Positions 1 to 8,731 are shown, numbered from the stretch's first letter. The stretch: DNA of 64,000 nucleotides from Winogradskya consettensis (GCF_018332715.1 NZ_BOQP01000034.1:211849-275848), one strand, 5' to 3'. Notes: generated by a model from the letters alone, not told the origin. Translations and numbers: made by a program.

Positions 1-1
1 G

Positions 2-661
2 AAGCACCGCGGTCGTGAGCCGATCTCGGCGCGCCTGATCGCTGACCTGTTGAAGACGGCGGGTGCGAACCGCATTCTGACGGTGGATCTGCACACCGCG
101 CAGATCCAGGGCTTCTTCGACGGCCCGGTTGATCACCTGTTCGCCATGGACATCCTGGCGGAGCATGTCGAGCGCAAGTTCGAGGGTCGCCCGCTGACCG
201 TGGTGGCGCCCGACTCGGGCCGGGTGCGGGTGGCGGAGCGCTGGACGGACCGTCTCGGTGGTTGTCCGCTGGCTTTCATCCACAAGACCCGTGACCCGTT
301 GAAGCCCAACCAGGTTGTCGCCAACCGGGTGGTCGGCGAGGTCGAGGGCCGGGTCTGCCTGATCGTCGACGACATGATCGACACCGGTGGCACCATCACG
401 AAGGCCGCGGACATCCTGTTCGATGCCGGTGCGGCGGATGTGATCGTGGCCTCGACCCACGCGTTGCTGTCCGACCCGGCCACCGAGCGGTTGAAGAACA
501 GCCGCATCTCGGAGCTTGTGGTGACGAACACGTTGCCGCTCCCGCCGGAGAAGCAGCTCGACAAGATCACTGTGTTGTCGATCGCTCCGCTGCTGGCCCG
601 CGCCATCCGCGAGGTCTTCGACGACGGTTCGGTGACGACGCTGTTCGGCGGCCTGAGCTGA
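2..661 (+). CDS. prs: Ribose-phosphate pyrophosphokinase, 3' part (5' end outside window)
   Basis: Makes PRPP from ribose 5-phosphate and ATP in the cytoplasm, feeding purine, pyrimidine, NAD, His and Trp synthesis. The frame is already open at base 2 and reads KHRGREPIS, the catalytic flexible loop of the family, so roughly the first third of the protein lies upstream. Visible motifs are VDLHTAQIQGFFDGPVDHL, VVAPDSGRVRVAERW and the PRPP-binding loop VDDMIDTGGT. About 219 residues are present, ending in TGA. A 23-bp tandem duplication begins across the stop codon. Family assignment is secure. Confidence 0.96.
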   Translation, partial: KHRGREPISARLIADLLKTAGANRILTVDLHTAQIQGFFDGPVDHLFAMDILAEHVERKFEGRPLTVVAPDSGRVRVAERWTDRLGGCPLAFIHKTRDPLKPNQVVANRVVGEVEGRVCLIVDDMIDTGGTITKAADILFDAGAADVIVASTHALLSDPATERLKNSRISELVVTNTLPLPPEKQLDKITVLSIAPLLARAIREVFDDGSVTTLFGGLS

Positions 662-702
662 AAACCGCTCACGGGCTGTGCTCAAAACCGCTCACGGGCT
701 GT
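657..702. repeat. 23-bp tandem duplication spanning the prs stop codon
   Basis: Unit 1 (657-679) and unit 2 (680-702) are adjacent and differ at one base: gctgaaaaccg... in unit 1 and gctcaaaaccg... in unit 2. Unit 1 holds the last two bases of the Ser codon and the TGA stop of prs. The mismatch removes the TGA in unit 2. No dyad symmetry, so it is not a terminator. Confidence 0.85.
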
Positions 703-1025
703 ATTGGCCGGCCCTGAGCGGGGTGATGCAAGTTGCATCGTTCGGGTTGATTTCTGGCGTTGAGGGTGAGCTGGTGGGACCCGCCGGTGGGCGCGTGCGC
801 TGAGCAGGTAAGCTGGTGGGGTTGCCACGGCGAGGGTGCCACGCGGTCTGCTGCAGGTTTGCGGAGTTCGCTTGAGGCACCGTGATCGACGCGGTGCTCC
901 GGGCTTGTGCCCGCGCGCCCCTAGCCGAGCAGATTGTGCACCACAGACCGCTCGGCTCCGCCGATCGCACAGCTCGTAGCCCGCAGACTTAGACGCAGCC
1001 CGATCAGAGTTTCAGGAGTTTCCCC
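703..1025 (+). promoter_or_regulatory. Long untranslated region upstream of rplY with competing hairpins
   Basis: I see no convincing gene here. Near the 3' part, cggag (862-866) can pair with ctccg (897-901) around an inner stem gcaccg (877-882)/cggtgc (892-897). A second hairpin, cgggc (900-904)/gcccg (909-913), uses some of the same bases, so the two are partly mutually exclusive. The distal end carries an AGGAG ribosome binding site for rplY. A possible -10 element taagct lies near 808, but I could not find a matching -35. A leader or attenuator role is inference. Confidence 0.35.
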
Positions 1026-1649
1026 GTGTCCGAGGTAAAGATCAGCGCCGAGCCCCGTACCGAGTTCGGCAAGGGTGGTGCCCGCCGCACGCGCCGGGCC
1101 GGCCTCGTGCCCGCCGTGCTTTACGGTCACGGCGAGGCCCCCGTCCACATCGCGCTGCCCGCGCGTGAGTTCGCCGCCGCGATTCGCCATGGTGGGCTCA
1201 ACCAGGTTTTCACGATCGACGTCGCCGGTGGCACCGGTGCGACGCTGGCGCTGCCGAAGGCGATCCAGCGTGACCCGATCAAGGACACCTACGAGCACGT
1301 CGACCTGATCATCGTCAAGCGTGGCGAGAAGGTCCAGGTCGACGTCCCGATCAACCTGGTCGGCGAGGCCGCCCGCAACACGCTGGTGCAGAACGACAGC
1401 ACCACGCTGTCGATCACCGCCGAGGCGATGCACCTGCCGTCGAGCATCGACGTGTCGATCGAGGGCCTCGAGGCCGGCGCGCAGATCACCGCCGGCGACG
1501 TGGTCCTGCCCGAGGGCAGCGAGCTCGCCGTCGACGCCGACTTCGTCATCGCGTTCATCACTCAGGCGCAGACCGCTGAGCAGATGGAGGGTGGCGAGGG
1601 CGACGCCGCCGAGACCGAGGGCGAGTCGACCGAGGCTGCCGCCAGCTAA
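1026..1649 (+). CDS. rplY: 50S ribosomal protein L25 / general stress protein Ctc
   Basis: Ribosomal protein of the L25/Ctc family, which binds 5S rRNA in the large subunit. The 207 residues comprise an N-terminal L25 domain (SAEPRTEFGKGGARRTRRAGLVP, about 5-95) and a C-terminal TL5/CTC beta domain (about 100-185), then an acidic Glu/Ala/Thr tail. Length fits the two-domain Ctc form. GTG start with AGGAG about 8 bases upstream. It sits between prs and pth, a common actinobacterial order, and is closed by a strong intrinsic terminator. Confidence 0.95.
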   Translation: MSEVKISAEPRTEFGKGGARRTRRAGLVPAVLYGHGEAPVHIALPAREFAAAIRHGGLNQVFTIDVAGGTGATLALPKAIQRDPIKDTYEHVDLIIVKRGEKVQVDVPINLVGEAARNTLVQNDSTTLSITAEAMHLPSSIDVSIEGLEAGAQITAGDVVLPEGSELAVDADFVIAFITQAQTAEQMEGGEGDAAETEGESTEAAAS

Positions 1650-1665
1650 AGCCAGGTACCAACCG

Positions 1666-1703
1666 AAACAGGGAGAGCGCCGGTGGCGCTTTCCCTGTTT
1701 TTT
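1666..1703 (+). terminator. Intrinsic terminator after rplY
   Basis: A 16-bp stem with one G-T wobble (1666-1681 with 1685-1700), a 3-base ggt loop, then a T run (1698-1703). It separates rplY from pth, so pth probably has its own promoter or depends on read-through. Confidence 0.9.
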
Positions 1704-1735
1704 CGTAAGGGACGAGTTTTTTCGTAGGAGACGAG
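1698..1735 (+). repeat. 19-bp tandem duplication over the terminator T-run and the pth ribosome binding site
   Basis: Units 1698-1716 and 1717-1735 both read ttttttcgta..gacgag, with 17 of 19 bases identical. The first unit includes the terminator T-run. The second supplies AGGAG (1726-1730), the likely Shine-Dalgarno of pth, and the first has the weaker aaggga. Confidence 0.8.
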
Positions 1736-1740
1736 TGGCG

Positions 1741-2328
1741 ATGACCGAGGACGCTCCCTGGCTGGTCGTCGGCCTGGGCAATCCGGGCCGGGAGCATGCG
1801 GCCAACCGGCACAATGTCGGGTTCATGGTGGCTGATCTGCTGGCGAAGCGGGTCAGCGGCAAGTTCGGGCGGCAGAAGCGCGCGGTGGCCGAGGTCGCCG
1901 AGGGGCGGATGGGGTTCGGTGGCCCGAAGCTGATCCTGGTGAAGCCGTTGACTTTCATGAACCTGTCGGGGGCTCCGGTGGTGGCGCTCTGCCAGTTCTT
2001 CAAGGTGCCGGTGGAGCACGTCATCGCCGTGCATGACGAGCTGGATGTGCCGTACGGCGAGGTGCGGGTGAAGCGCGGCGGTGGTGAGGGTGGCCACAAC
2101 GGGCTGCGTTCGATGTCGAAATCGCTGGCGTCGAAGGAGTACGCGCGGGTCCGGTTCGGGATCGGGCGTCCGCCGGGCCGTCAGGATCCGGCGGATTATG
2201 TACTCGCTGATTTTTCCGGGGCGGAGCGCAAGGAGCTGGAGTTTCTTGTGGATCGGGCCGCGGATGTGGTCGAAGCTGTGGTCGGCGAGGGTGTCGAATG
2301 GGCGCAGAACAAATACCACGGTAATTAA
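1741..2328 (+). CDS. pth: Peptidyl-tRNA hydrolase
   Basis: Releases tRNA from peptidyl-tRNA that has dropped off the ribosome. The 195 residues contain the family signatures VVGLGNPGREHAANRHNVGF (with the catalytic His), KPLTFMNLSG, HDELDVPYGEVRVKRGGG (catalytic Asp) and GGHNGLRS. Length is normal. I chose the ATG at 1741, 10 bases after AGGAG. A GTG at 1735 is also in frame but only 4 bases from the AGGAG. It follows rplY as usual in actinobacteria. Confidence 0.95.
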   Translation: MTEDAPWLVVGLGNPGREHAANRHNVGFMVADLLAKRVSGKFGRQKRAVAEVAEGRMGFGGPKLILVKPLTFMNLSGAPVVALCQFFKVPVEHVIAVHDELDVPYGEVRVKRGGGEGGHNGLRSMSKSLASKEYARVRFGIGRPPGRQDPADYVLADFSGAERKELEFLVDRAADVVEAVVGEGVEWAQNKYHGN

Positions 2329-2464
2329 TGTTTGGCAGGCAAATGGATGGATCTCTTATATCTCCTTTTGTCCGTCTATCGGTCCCGTGACGACCTCCCC
2401 CATTAGTCCGTTGGTCACGTAGCGCGCCGAAATGGTGCGGTACTCAGCGGCATGGGGAGGCCGG

Positions 2465-4132
2465 GTGACACAGGACCTGTCCAGGAGCCATCAGGCGAAG
2501 CTGGACGAGACGACGGTGACCCTGAGCATTCCCCGGCGCGTCGTCGAGGGGCCGGCGACGTATCCGCCGACGAACCACGGTCCGCGGCCGACCAGGCCGG
2601 CACCTTTTCGCGAGCGGGCCCGCAACAACAAGAGCCCGGCGCCGCCGCGGCCGCGCACGAACGATCGCTACCGGTCACTGGAGCAGAAGCCCACCCCTTC
2701 AACCCGGCGGGTACGCGGTAAGCACGCCGCGATGTCCCGGCGTCAACGGTGGGAGCGCCGCTACGTACGCGCGCTGATCGGCAGTGATCTGCTGGCCGGT
2801 GCGGTCGCGGGCGGGGCGACGTTCGGCCTGCGGTTCGGCGACGAGGTGACGGCGTACAACCTCTGGTATCTGGTTCTGTCCGCCCTGCTGCCGGTGGCGG
2901 TGCTGGCGGTGCTGGTGGTGAGCCGCGCGTATGAGCGTCGTTTCCTGTTCGTCGGTACGGACGAGTACCAGCGGGTCTTCCGGGGCGGCGTCGGACTGAT
3001 CGCGGGGGCGGCGCTGGTGTCGTACGCGCTGGATCTGGATCTGGCCCGCTCCTATGTCCTGGCGGCGCTGCCGACCGCTTTCGCCGTGGCGGTGGTCCTG
3101 CGGTTCGGGCTGCGCAAGCAGTTGCATCTGCGCCGGGCCCGCGGGGAGAGCCTGCGCCGGGTGCTGGTGGTCGGTCACGAGTTGTCGGTCATCGGGATCA
3201 CCCGGCAGCTGCGCCGGGAGCGTTACCACGGCCTGGAGGTCGTCGGGGCGTGCCTGCCCGCTCAGCACGACGGCGCAGTGGATCTTCCGGTCTTCGGGAC
3301 GTTCGACGACGTGGCCAACGCGGTCGACGCGGCGGACGCGGACACCGTGGTGGTGCTGGGCTGCCCGGAGCTGGACGGGGTGGCGCTGCGGCGGCTGGCG
3401 TGGCGGCTGGAGCGCGACGAGGTCGACCTGATCGTGGCCAGCGCGTTGATCGACGTCGCGGGGGCGCGGACGACGATCCGCCCGTTCGACGGCCTGCCGA
3501 TGATGCAGGTCGAGCATCCCCGGCTGCACGGTGGTGCGCGGTTCGTCAAGGATCTCTTCGACCGGTGCGGCGCGCTGGCGTTGCTGGTTCTCTGCGGGCC
3601 GTTGCTGCTGGGCGTCGCACTCTCGGTCCGGGGCACCTCCGCCGGACCGGTACTCTTTCGTCAGGTTCGGGTGGGGCGGGACGGGTCCGAGTTCCGCATC
3701 TTCAAGTTCCGCAGCATGTTTGTCGATGCCGAGGCCCGGCTTGCCGAGCTCGGTCATCTCAACGAGCACGACGGTGTGCTCTTCAAAATCCGCGACGACC
3801 CGCGAGTCACCCCGGTCGGACGGTGGCTGCGCAGGCTCTCGCTGGATGAGCTGCCGCAGCTGCTCAACGTCCTGCTGGGCCAGATGTCGCTGGTCGGGCC
3901 ACGTCCGCCACTGCCGTCGGAGGTTGCCGTCTACGCCGATGACGTCCGCCGTCGGCTGGCCGTCAAACCCGGCATGACGGGCCTGTGGCAGGTATCCGGA
4001 CGTTCGGATCTCCCCTGGGAGGAAGCGGTCCGGCTCGACCTTCGCTATGTGGAGAACTGGTCGCTGAGTTTGGACCTGGTGATCCTTTTGCGGACCATGA
4101 CCGCGGTGGTCCGGTCGTCGGGGGCTTACTGA
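2465..4132 (+). CDS. Polyprenyl-phosphate sugar-1-phosphate transferase (exopolysaccharide initiation)
   Basis: Predicted polyprenyl glycosylphosphotransferase, transferring a sugar-1-phosphate to undecaprenyl phosphate to start a surface polysaccharide. The 555-residue protein has a basic N-terminus (about 1-90), four or so membrane helices (about 95-220), a Rossmann-like region (RRVLVVGHELSVIGI...) and a C-terminal bacterial sugar transferase domain: FKDLFDRCGALALLVLCGPL, FRIFKFRSMF, SLDELPQLLNVLLGQMSLVG and KPGMTGLWQVSGR. Start taken at GTG 2465, four bases after GGAGG. An ATG at 2432 in frame lacks a good ribosome binding site. Sugar specificity cannot be read from sequence. The upstream 130 bp are locally AT-rich (ttatat near 2357) and probably carry a promoter. 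Confidence 0.9.
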   Translation: MTQDLSRSHQAKLDETTVTLSIPRRVVEGPATYPPTNHGPRPTRPAPFRERARNNKSPAPPRPRTNDRYRSLEQKPTPSTRRVRGKHAAMSRRQRWERRYVRALIGSDLLAGAVAGGATFGLRFGDEVTAYNLWYLVLSALLPVAVLAVLVVSRAYERRFLFVGTDEYQRVFRGGVGLIAGAALVSYALDLDLARSYVLAALPTAFAVAVVLRFGLRKQLHLRRARGESLRRVLVVGHELSVIGITRQLRRERYHGLEVVGACLPAQHDGAVDLPVFGTFDDVANAVDAADADTVVVLGCPELDGVALRRLAWRLERDEVDLIVASALIDVAGARTTIRPFDGLPMMQVEHPRLHGGARFVKDLFDRCGALALLVLCGPLLLGVALSVRGTSAGPVLFRQVRVGRDGSEFRIFKFRSMFVDAEARLAELGHLNEHDGVLFKIRDDPRVTPVGRWLRRLSLDELPQLLNVLLGQMSLVGPRPPLPSEVAVYADDVRRRLAVKPGMTGLWQVSGRSDLPWEEAVRLDLRYVENWSLSLDLVILLRTMTAVVRSSGAY

Positions 4133-4150
4133 GTGAGGAGAGGCGAGGCG

Positions 4151-5035
4151 ATGAGCGAGCAGACAGGGACGTCGGCGCGGGTTGCGGGTCAGCGGGAGCC
4201 GGAGGCCGGCGGCACCCCGCCGGTGAACGACTCCGCGTTCGCCCGCTGGCTGGCCGACCGCGCCGGCCAGGTGCTGCTCCAGGTTCGCCAGGACATGGGC
4301 TACGCCGACGGCAAGGCGCTCAAGGCCGCCGGTGACCAGGCCGCGCACGAGTTGCTGCGCGCCGAGCTGGCCCGCTGGCGCCCGGTCGACGCCGTGCTGT
4401 CGGAGGAGGACGACCATTCGCGGGTCGCGTGGCAGGACGGCGAGCGTGACACGTTGCGTCCGGACCGGCTCGACGCGTCGCGGGTGTGGATCATCGACCC
4501 GCTGGACGGCACCCGGGAATTCTCCGAGGAGGGCCGTGCTGACTGGGCCGTGCACGTGGCGCTCTGGACCGCCGATTGCTCGAGCCCGAGCTGTCTCGCG
4601 GCCGGCGCGGTGGCGATGCCGGCTCAGCACCGGACGATGGCCACCGATCACGTCCCCGCGTACCCTCCGCTGCCGCTTGCCGCCGCGACCGGCGGGCCGA
4701 TCCGGATCGCGGCGAGCCGCACCCGCCCGCCCGCCTTCGTCACAGAATTGTCACAGGGCATCGGGGCAGAATTGGTTCCCATGGGATCCGCCGGAGTAAA
4801 GATCGCCTCGGTCATCAGCGGCGAGACCGACGCCTACATCCACGCCGGAGGGCAGTACGAATGGGACAGCGCGGCTCCCGTGGCTGTGGCCCTGGCCACA
4901 GGTCTGCATGCTTCCCGCATCGACGGAAGTGAGTTGAAATACAACCAGGCGGATCCCAAGTTGCCTGACCTGGTGGTCTGTCGTAAGGATCTCGCACCTC
5001 GGTTGCTTGCAGCGTTGCAGCGTCACCTCCCCTAA
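4151..5035 (+). CDS. cysQ: 3'(2'),5'-bisphosphate nucleotidase, CysQ-like
   Basis: Inositol-monophosphatase superfamily. The CysQ role is removal of 3'-phosphate from PAP, the by-product of sulfate assimilation. The 294 residues show the metal-binding motifs SEEDD and WIIDPLDGTREF, and the distal YEWDSAAPVAVALATGLHAS. ATG at 4151 follows GAGGAG near 4135. A GTG at 4133 directly after the previous stop is possible. It lies 42 bp upstream of cysD, which supports the CysQ call over a generic inositol monophosphatase. Confidence 0.9.
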   Translation: MSEQTGTSARVAGQREPEAGGTPPVNDSAFARWLADRAGQVLLQVRQDMGYADGKALKAAGDQAAHELLRAELARWRPVDAVLSEEDDHSRVAWQDGERDTLRPDRLDASRVWIIDPLDGTREFSEEGRADWAVHVALWTADCSSPSCLAAGAVAMPAQHRTMATDHVPAYPPLPLAAATGGPIRIAASRTRPPAFVTELSQGIGAELVPMGSAGVKIASVISGETDAYIHAGGQYEWDSAAPVAVALATGLHASRIDGSELKYNQADPKLPDLVVCRKDLAPRLLAALQRHLP

Positions 5036-5077
5036 TCTGACCCCCTGCACCAGCGATACCGAAAGGTCTGGGATTCC

Positions 5078-5989
5078 GTGAGCCAGACGAAGCCCTACCG
5101 GGTCTCCCATCTCGATGCGCTCGAAGCCGAGAGCATCTTCGTCATGCGTGAGGTCATGGCCGAGTTCGAGCGCCCTGTGCTGCTCTTCTCCGGCGGCAAG
5201 GACTCGATCGTCATGCTGCGGCTGGCCGAGAAGGCCTTCGCACCCGCGCGCGTGCCGTTCCCGGTCATGCATGTCGACACCGGTCACAACTTCCCCGAGG
5301 TCCTCGAATACCGCGACTCGCGGGTGGCCGAGCTCGGGCTCAACCTGGTGATCGCCAGCGTGCAGGAGGCGATCGACTCCGGGACGGTGCGCGAGCTGCC
5401 CGACGGCACCCGTAACCGCATCCAGACGCCGGTGCTGCTCGCCGCGGTCGAGAAGTACCGCTTCGACGCCCTCTTCGGCGGCGCGCGCCGCGACGAGGAG
5501 AAGGCCCGCGCCAAGGAGCGGATGTTCAGCTTCCGCGATGAGTTCGGCCAGTGGGACCCCAAGAACCAGCGCCCCGAGCTGTGGTCGCTCTACAACGGCC
5601 GGCACCACCCGGGCGAGTCGATCCGCGTGTTCCCGCTGTCCAACTGGACCGAGCTGGACGTGTGGCACTACATCGCCAAGGAGCAGATCCCGCTGCCGAG
5701 CATCTACTACGCACACGAGCGCGAGGTCGTGGAGCGCGCCGGGATGTTCTACGCGGTCAACGAGTTCATCGTCCCGAAGGCCGGCGAGACCGTCGAGACC
5801 CGCACGGTGCGCTACCGCACGGTGGGTGACGCCTCGCAGACCGCCGCCGTGCTCTCCGAGGCGGACACCGTCGACAAGGTCATCGACGAGGTGGCCGCCA
5901 CCCGGATCACCGAGCGTGGTGCGACCCGGGGCGACGACAAGGTCAGCGAGGCCGCGATGGAAGACCGCAAGCGGGAAGGTTATTTCTGA
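5078..5989 (+). CDS. cysD: Sulfate adenylyltransferase subunit 2
   Basis: Small, catalytic subunit of ATP sulfurylase, forming APS from sulfate and ATP with CysN. The 303 residues carry the PP-loop motif LLFSGGKDSIVMLRLA, the FGGARRDEEKARAKER segment, and the WTELDVWHYI and REGYF end typical of CysD. GTG start. The last base of its TGA is the first base of the cysN ATG, so translation is probably coupled. Confidence 0.97.
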   Translation: MSQTKPYRVSHLDALEAESIFVMREVMAEFERPVLLFSGGKDSIVMLRLAEKAFAPARVPFPVMHVDTGHNFPEVLEYRDSRVAELGLNLVIASVQEAIDSGTVRELPDGTRNRIQTPVLLAAVEKYRFDALFGGARRDEEKARAKERMFSFRDEFGQWDPKNQRPELWSLYNGRHHPGESIRVFPLSNWTELDVWHYIAKEQIPLPSIYYAHEREVVERAGMFYAVNEFIVPKAGETVETRTVRYRTVGDASQTAAVLSEADTVDKVIDEVAATRITERGATRGDDKVSEAAMEDRKREGYF

Positions 5990-7287
5990 TGAGCCAGGCA
6001 GTTGTGGAACCCGAGGCACCCCCGGCCCGGCAGATGGACCTGCTGAGGTTCGCCACCGCGGGCAGCGTGGACGACGGCAAGTCGACCCTGATCGGGCGGC
6101 TGCTGTTCGACACCAAGTCGCTCTTCTCCGACCAGCTCGAAGCGGTCGAGGCGGTCAGCGCCGCGCGGGGCGACGAGTACACCAACCTCGCGCTGCTCAC
6201 CGACGGCCTGCGCGCCGAGCGGGAGCAGGGCATCACCATCGACGTGGCGTACCGCTACTTCGCCACGCCGCGGCGCAAGTTCATCATCGCGGACACCCCG
6301 GGGCACATCCAGTACACCCGGAACATGGTCACCGGCGCCTCCACGGCCGACCTGGCGCTGATCCTGGTCGACGCGCGCAAGGGCCTGGTCGAGCAGTCCC
6401 GCCGGCACGCGTTCCTGACGAGTCTGCTGCGGGTGCCGCACCTGGTGCTGTGCGTCAACAAGATGGACCTCGTCGGCTGGGACAAGGCGGTCTACGACAA
6501 GATCGCCGACGAGTTCACGTCGTTCGCCGCGAAACTCGACATCACCGACCTCACGATCATCCCGGTCTCGGCGCTGGAGGGCGACAACATCGCCACCCGC
6601 TCCGAGAAGTCCCCGTGGTACGAGGGCCCGTCGCTGCTGCACCACCTCGAGCACGTGCACATCGCGTCGGACCGCAACCTGGTCGACGTACGGTTCCCGG
6701 TCCAGTACGTGATCCGGCCGCAGTCGACCACGGTCACCGACTACCGCGGCTACGCGGGCCAGGTCGCCTCGGGGGTGCTCAAGCCCGGTGACGAGGTGCT
6801 GGTGCTGCCCTCGGGCCTGACCAGCAAGATCGCGGCGATCGACACCGCGGACGGCCCGGTCGACGAGGCGTTCCCGCCGATGTCGGTGACGGTCCGGCTG
6901 ACCGACGAGATCGACATCTCGCGCGGTGACATGATCTGCCGGCCGCACAACGCCCCGGCGGTCGCCCAGGACGTCGAGGCGATGATCTGCTGGATGGACG
7001 AGACCGCCCCGCTGCGGGTCGGCACGAAATACACCATCAAGCACACCACGCGTACGGCCCGGGCGGTCGTCCGCGGCCTGCAGTACCGCCTCGACGTGAA
7101 CACGCTGCACCGCGACGAGGGCGCCCCGGAACTGGGCCTCAACGAGATCGGCCGGGTGCGGCTGCGCACCACGATCCCGCTGCTGGCCGACGAGTACCGC
7201 CGCAACCGCACCACCGGCGGCTTCATCCTGATCGACGAGTCGACCAACCGCACGGTCGGCGCCGGCATGATCATCGAAGCCTCGTAG
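5989..7287 (+). CDS. cysN: Sulfate adenylyltransferase subunit 1 (GTPase)
   Basis: GTP-hydrolysing subunit that drives APS formation with CysD. The 432 residues match an EF-Tu-like GTPase: P-loop GSVDDGKSTLIGRLL, EQGITIDVAYR, DTPGHIQYTRNM and NKMDLVGW. Two beta-barrel domains follow. Length shows it lacks a C-terminal APS kinase (CysC) fusion, and no cysC is in the window. Last gene of the cysQDN block, followed by a terminator. Confidence 0.97.
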   Translation: MSQAVVEPEAPPARQMDLLRFATAGSVDDGKSTLIGRLLFDTKSLFSDQLEAVEAVSAARGDEYTNLALLTDGLRAEREQGITIDVAYRYFATPRRKFIIADTPGHIQYTRNMVTGASTADLALILVDARKGLVEQSRRHAFLTSLLRVPHLVLCVNKMDLVGWDKAVYDKIADEFTSFAAKLDITDLTIIPVSALEGDNIATRSEKSPWYEGPSLLHHLEHVHIASDRNLVDVRFPVQYVIRPQSTTVTDYRGYAGQVASGVLKPGDEVLVLPSGLTSKIAAIDTADGPVDEAFPPMSVTVRLTDEIDISRGDMICRPHNAPAVAQDVEAMICWMDETAPLRVGTKYTIKHTTRTARAVVRGLQYRLDVNTLHRDEGAPELGLNEIGRVRLRTTIPLLADEYRRNRTTGGFILIDESTNRTVGAGMIIEAS

Positions 7288-7302
7288 CACCCAGCCAAGC
7301 GA

Positions 7303-7334
7303 ACAGCCCGCCCGGCGAGAGCCAGGCGGGCTGT
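7303..7334. terminator. Bidirectional terminator between cysN and the gal genes
   Basis: A 10-bp perfect stem (7303-7312 with 7325-7334, acagcccgcc/ggcgggctgt) with a 12-base loop lies between two convergent transcription units. It starts 16 bases after the cysN stop and ends 7 bases before the stop of the minus-strand small ORF. T-runs are weak. Confidence 0.75.
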
Positions 7335-7341
7335 GACGTTT

Positions 7342-7542
7342 CTAGCGGCGTTCGGTGGCTTCCTCGATCGCCTCGCTGATCGCGCCGGTGAGGTCGCCGG
7401 CCGGGATCGCGATGTTCTCGGCGTCCACCTGTTCTGCCGGCTCGCGCTCCGGCTCGGGCTGGGGAGCGGTGGCCGCGCCGGAGAACCCGAACTCGTTGGG
7501 CCGGTCCTCTTCAGAAGATTCCGTAGTCATGCCATGCCGCAT
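7342..7542 (-). CDS. Small acidic protein of unknown function downstream of galK
   Basis: I do not recognise this 66-residue ORF. It begins MRHGMTTESSEEDRP and an alternative ATG is at 7530. It is rich in Glu, Pro and Ala, with no membrane segment or cysteine, and ends in a predicted helix (AISEAIEEATERR). It starts 34 bp after galK on the same strand, and its stop is directly followed by a strong hairpin. That position argues for a translated last gene of the gal unit, but no strong ribosome binding site is visible. Confidence 0.5.
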   Translation of the reverse strand: MRHGMTTESSEEDRPNEFGFSGAATAPQPEPEREPAEQVDAENIAIPAGDLTGAISEAIEEATERR

Positions 7543-7575
7543 ACCCGCGCGAGCACGCGGATATGCGGCGGGCGA

Positions 7576-8718
7576 TCACAGCTTCCGGGCACCCTGAGCG
7601 GCCGTCGCCGGCCAGATCGTGGGAGCGGTGAAACCCTTGTCCTCGTACGCCCGGAGCACAGCAGCCGTGGTCTCGTCAGCCCTGCCGGCGTCGACGAGCG
7701 CGAGCACGCAGCCCCCGAACCCGCCACCGGTCATCCGCGCGCCGTAGGCCCCGGCCGCCAGCGCCGCCTCGACGGCGATGTCGACCTGCGCGACGGTGAT
7801 CTCGAAGTCGTCGCGCATCGAGACGTGCGACGCGGTCAGCAGCGGGCCGATCTCGCGGACCTGCCCGGCGCGCAGCAGCGCCACCGTGTCGAGCACCCGC
7901 TGGTTCTCCGTCACGATGTGGCGCACCCGCCGCCGGGTCACCTCGTCGTCGATCTTGGCCAGCGCCGCGTCGAGCTCGTCGACCGACACGTCGCGCAGGG
8001 CCGGCACACCCAGGATCCGGGCGGCCTCCTCGCAGGACTTGCGCCGGGCGCCGTACTCGCCGTCGACGTGCTGGTGCGGGGCGTTGCTGTTGATGATCAG
8101 GATGGCCAGGCCCTCGGCGGCCAGGTCGAACGGGATCTGCTCGACCTCCAGCGACCGGCAGTCGAGGAACAGCGCCCGGCCCTGCTCGCAGCGGATCGAC
8201 GCCGACTGGTCCATGATCCCGGTGGGCGCGCCCACGTAGACGTTCTCGGCGCGCTGGGCCAGCCCGGGGCGTTTCGCGACGGGCAGGTCGATGTCGCCGA
8301 GCTCGACCAGGGCGGTCAGCACGGCCGACTCCAGGGCGGCCGAGGACGACAGCCCTGAGCCGAGCGGGACGTCCGAGGACAGCGCGATGCGGGCGGGCGG
8401 CACGTCGAAGCCCGCGTCCTGCAGGGCCCAGACGATGCCGGCGACGTATCCGGCCCAGCCGTCGAGCTCGCCGGGGCCGGTGGTGCCGAAGCTCACCGAC
8501 TCGTTGACGAGGTCCGAGCAGACCGTCCAGCCCGGCTCGGTGGACGGCGCCACGGCCGCCACGGTGTGCTGGGGGATCGCGAAGGGCAGCACGAAGCCGT
8601 CGTTGTAGTCGGTGTGCTCACCGATCAGGTTGACCCGCCCGGGTGCCGCCCAGAGGCCGGCGGGGTCGGAGCCGTAATTGCTTTGGAAGGCCGCAGCGGC
8701 CGAGGTGGCGACACTCAT
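7576..8718 (-). CDS. galK: Galactokinase
   Basis: Phosphorylates galactose to galactose 1-phosphate (Leloir pathway), GHMP kinase family. The 380 residues contain the galactokinase signature GRVNLIGEHTDYNDGFVLP near the N-terminus, the ATP-binding PLGSGLSSSAALE motif and the C-terminal GHMP motif ARMTGGGFGG. Length is normal. It follows galE by 13 bp on the minus strand. No galT is visible, so galactose-1-phosphate uridylyltransferase must be elsewhere or absent. Confidence 0.96.
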   Translation of the reverse strand: MSVATSAAAAFQSNYGSDPAGLWAAPGRVNLIGEHTDYNDGFVLPFAIPQHTVAAVAPSTEPGWTVCSDLVNESVSFGTTGPGELDGWAGYVAGIVWALQDAGFDVPPARIALSSDVPLGSGLSSSAALESAVLTALVELGDIDLPVAKRPGLAQRAENVYVGAPTGIMDQSASIRCEQGRALFLDCRSLEVEQIPFDLAAEGLAILIINSNAPHQHVDGEYGARRKSCEEAARILGVPALRDVSVDELDAALAKIDDEVTRRRVRHIVTENQRVLDTVALLRAGQVREIGPLLTASHVSMRDDFEITVAQVDIAVEAALAAGAYGARMTGGGFGGCVLALVDAGRADETTAAVLRAYEDKGFTAPTIWPATAAQGARKL

Positions 8719-8731
8719 GACGATGATCAGA

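Noticed and set aside
692..970. 92-codon minus-strand ORF between prs and rplY
   Set aside because: No ribosome binding site and low-complexity Thr/Pro/Ala composition; region better explained as leader DNA.
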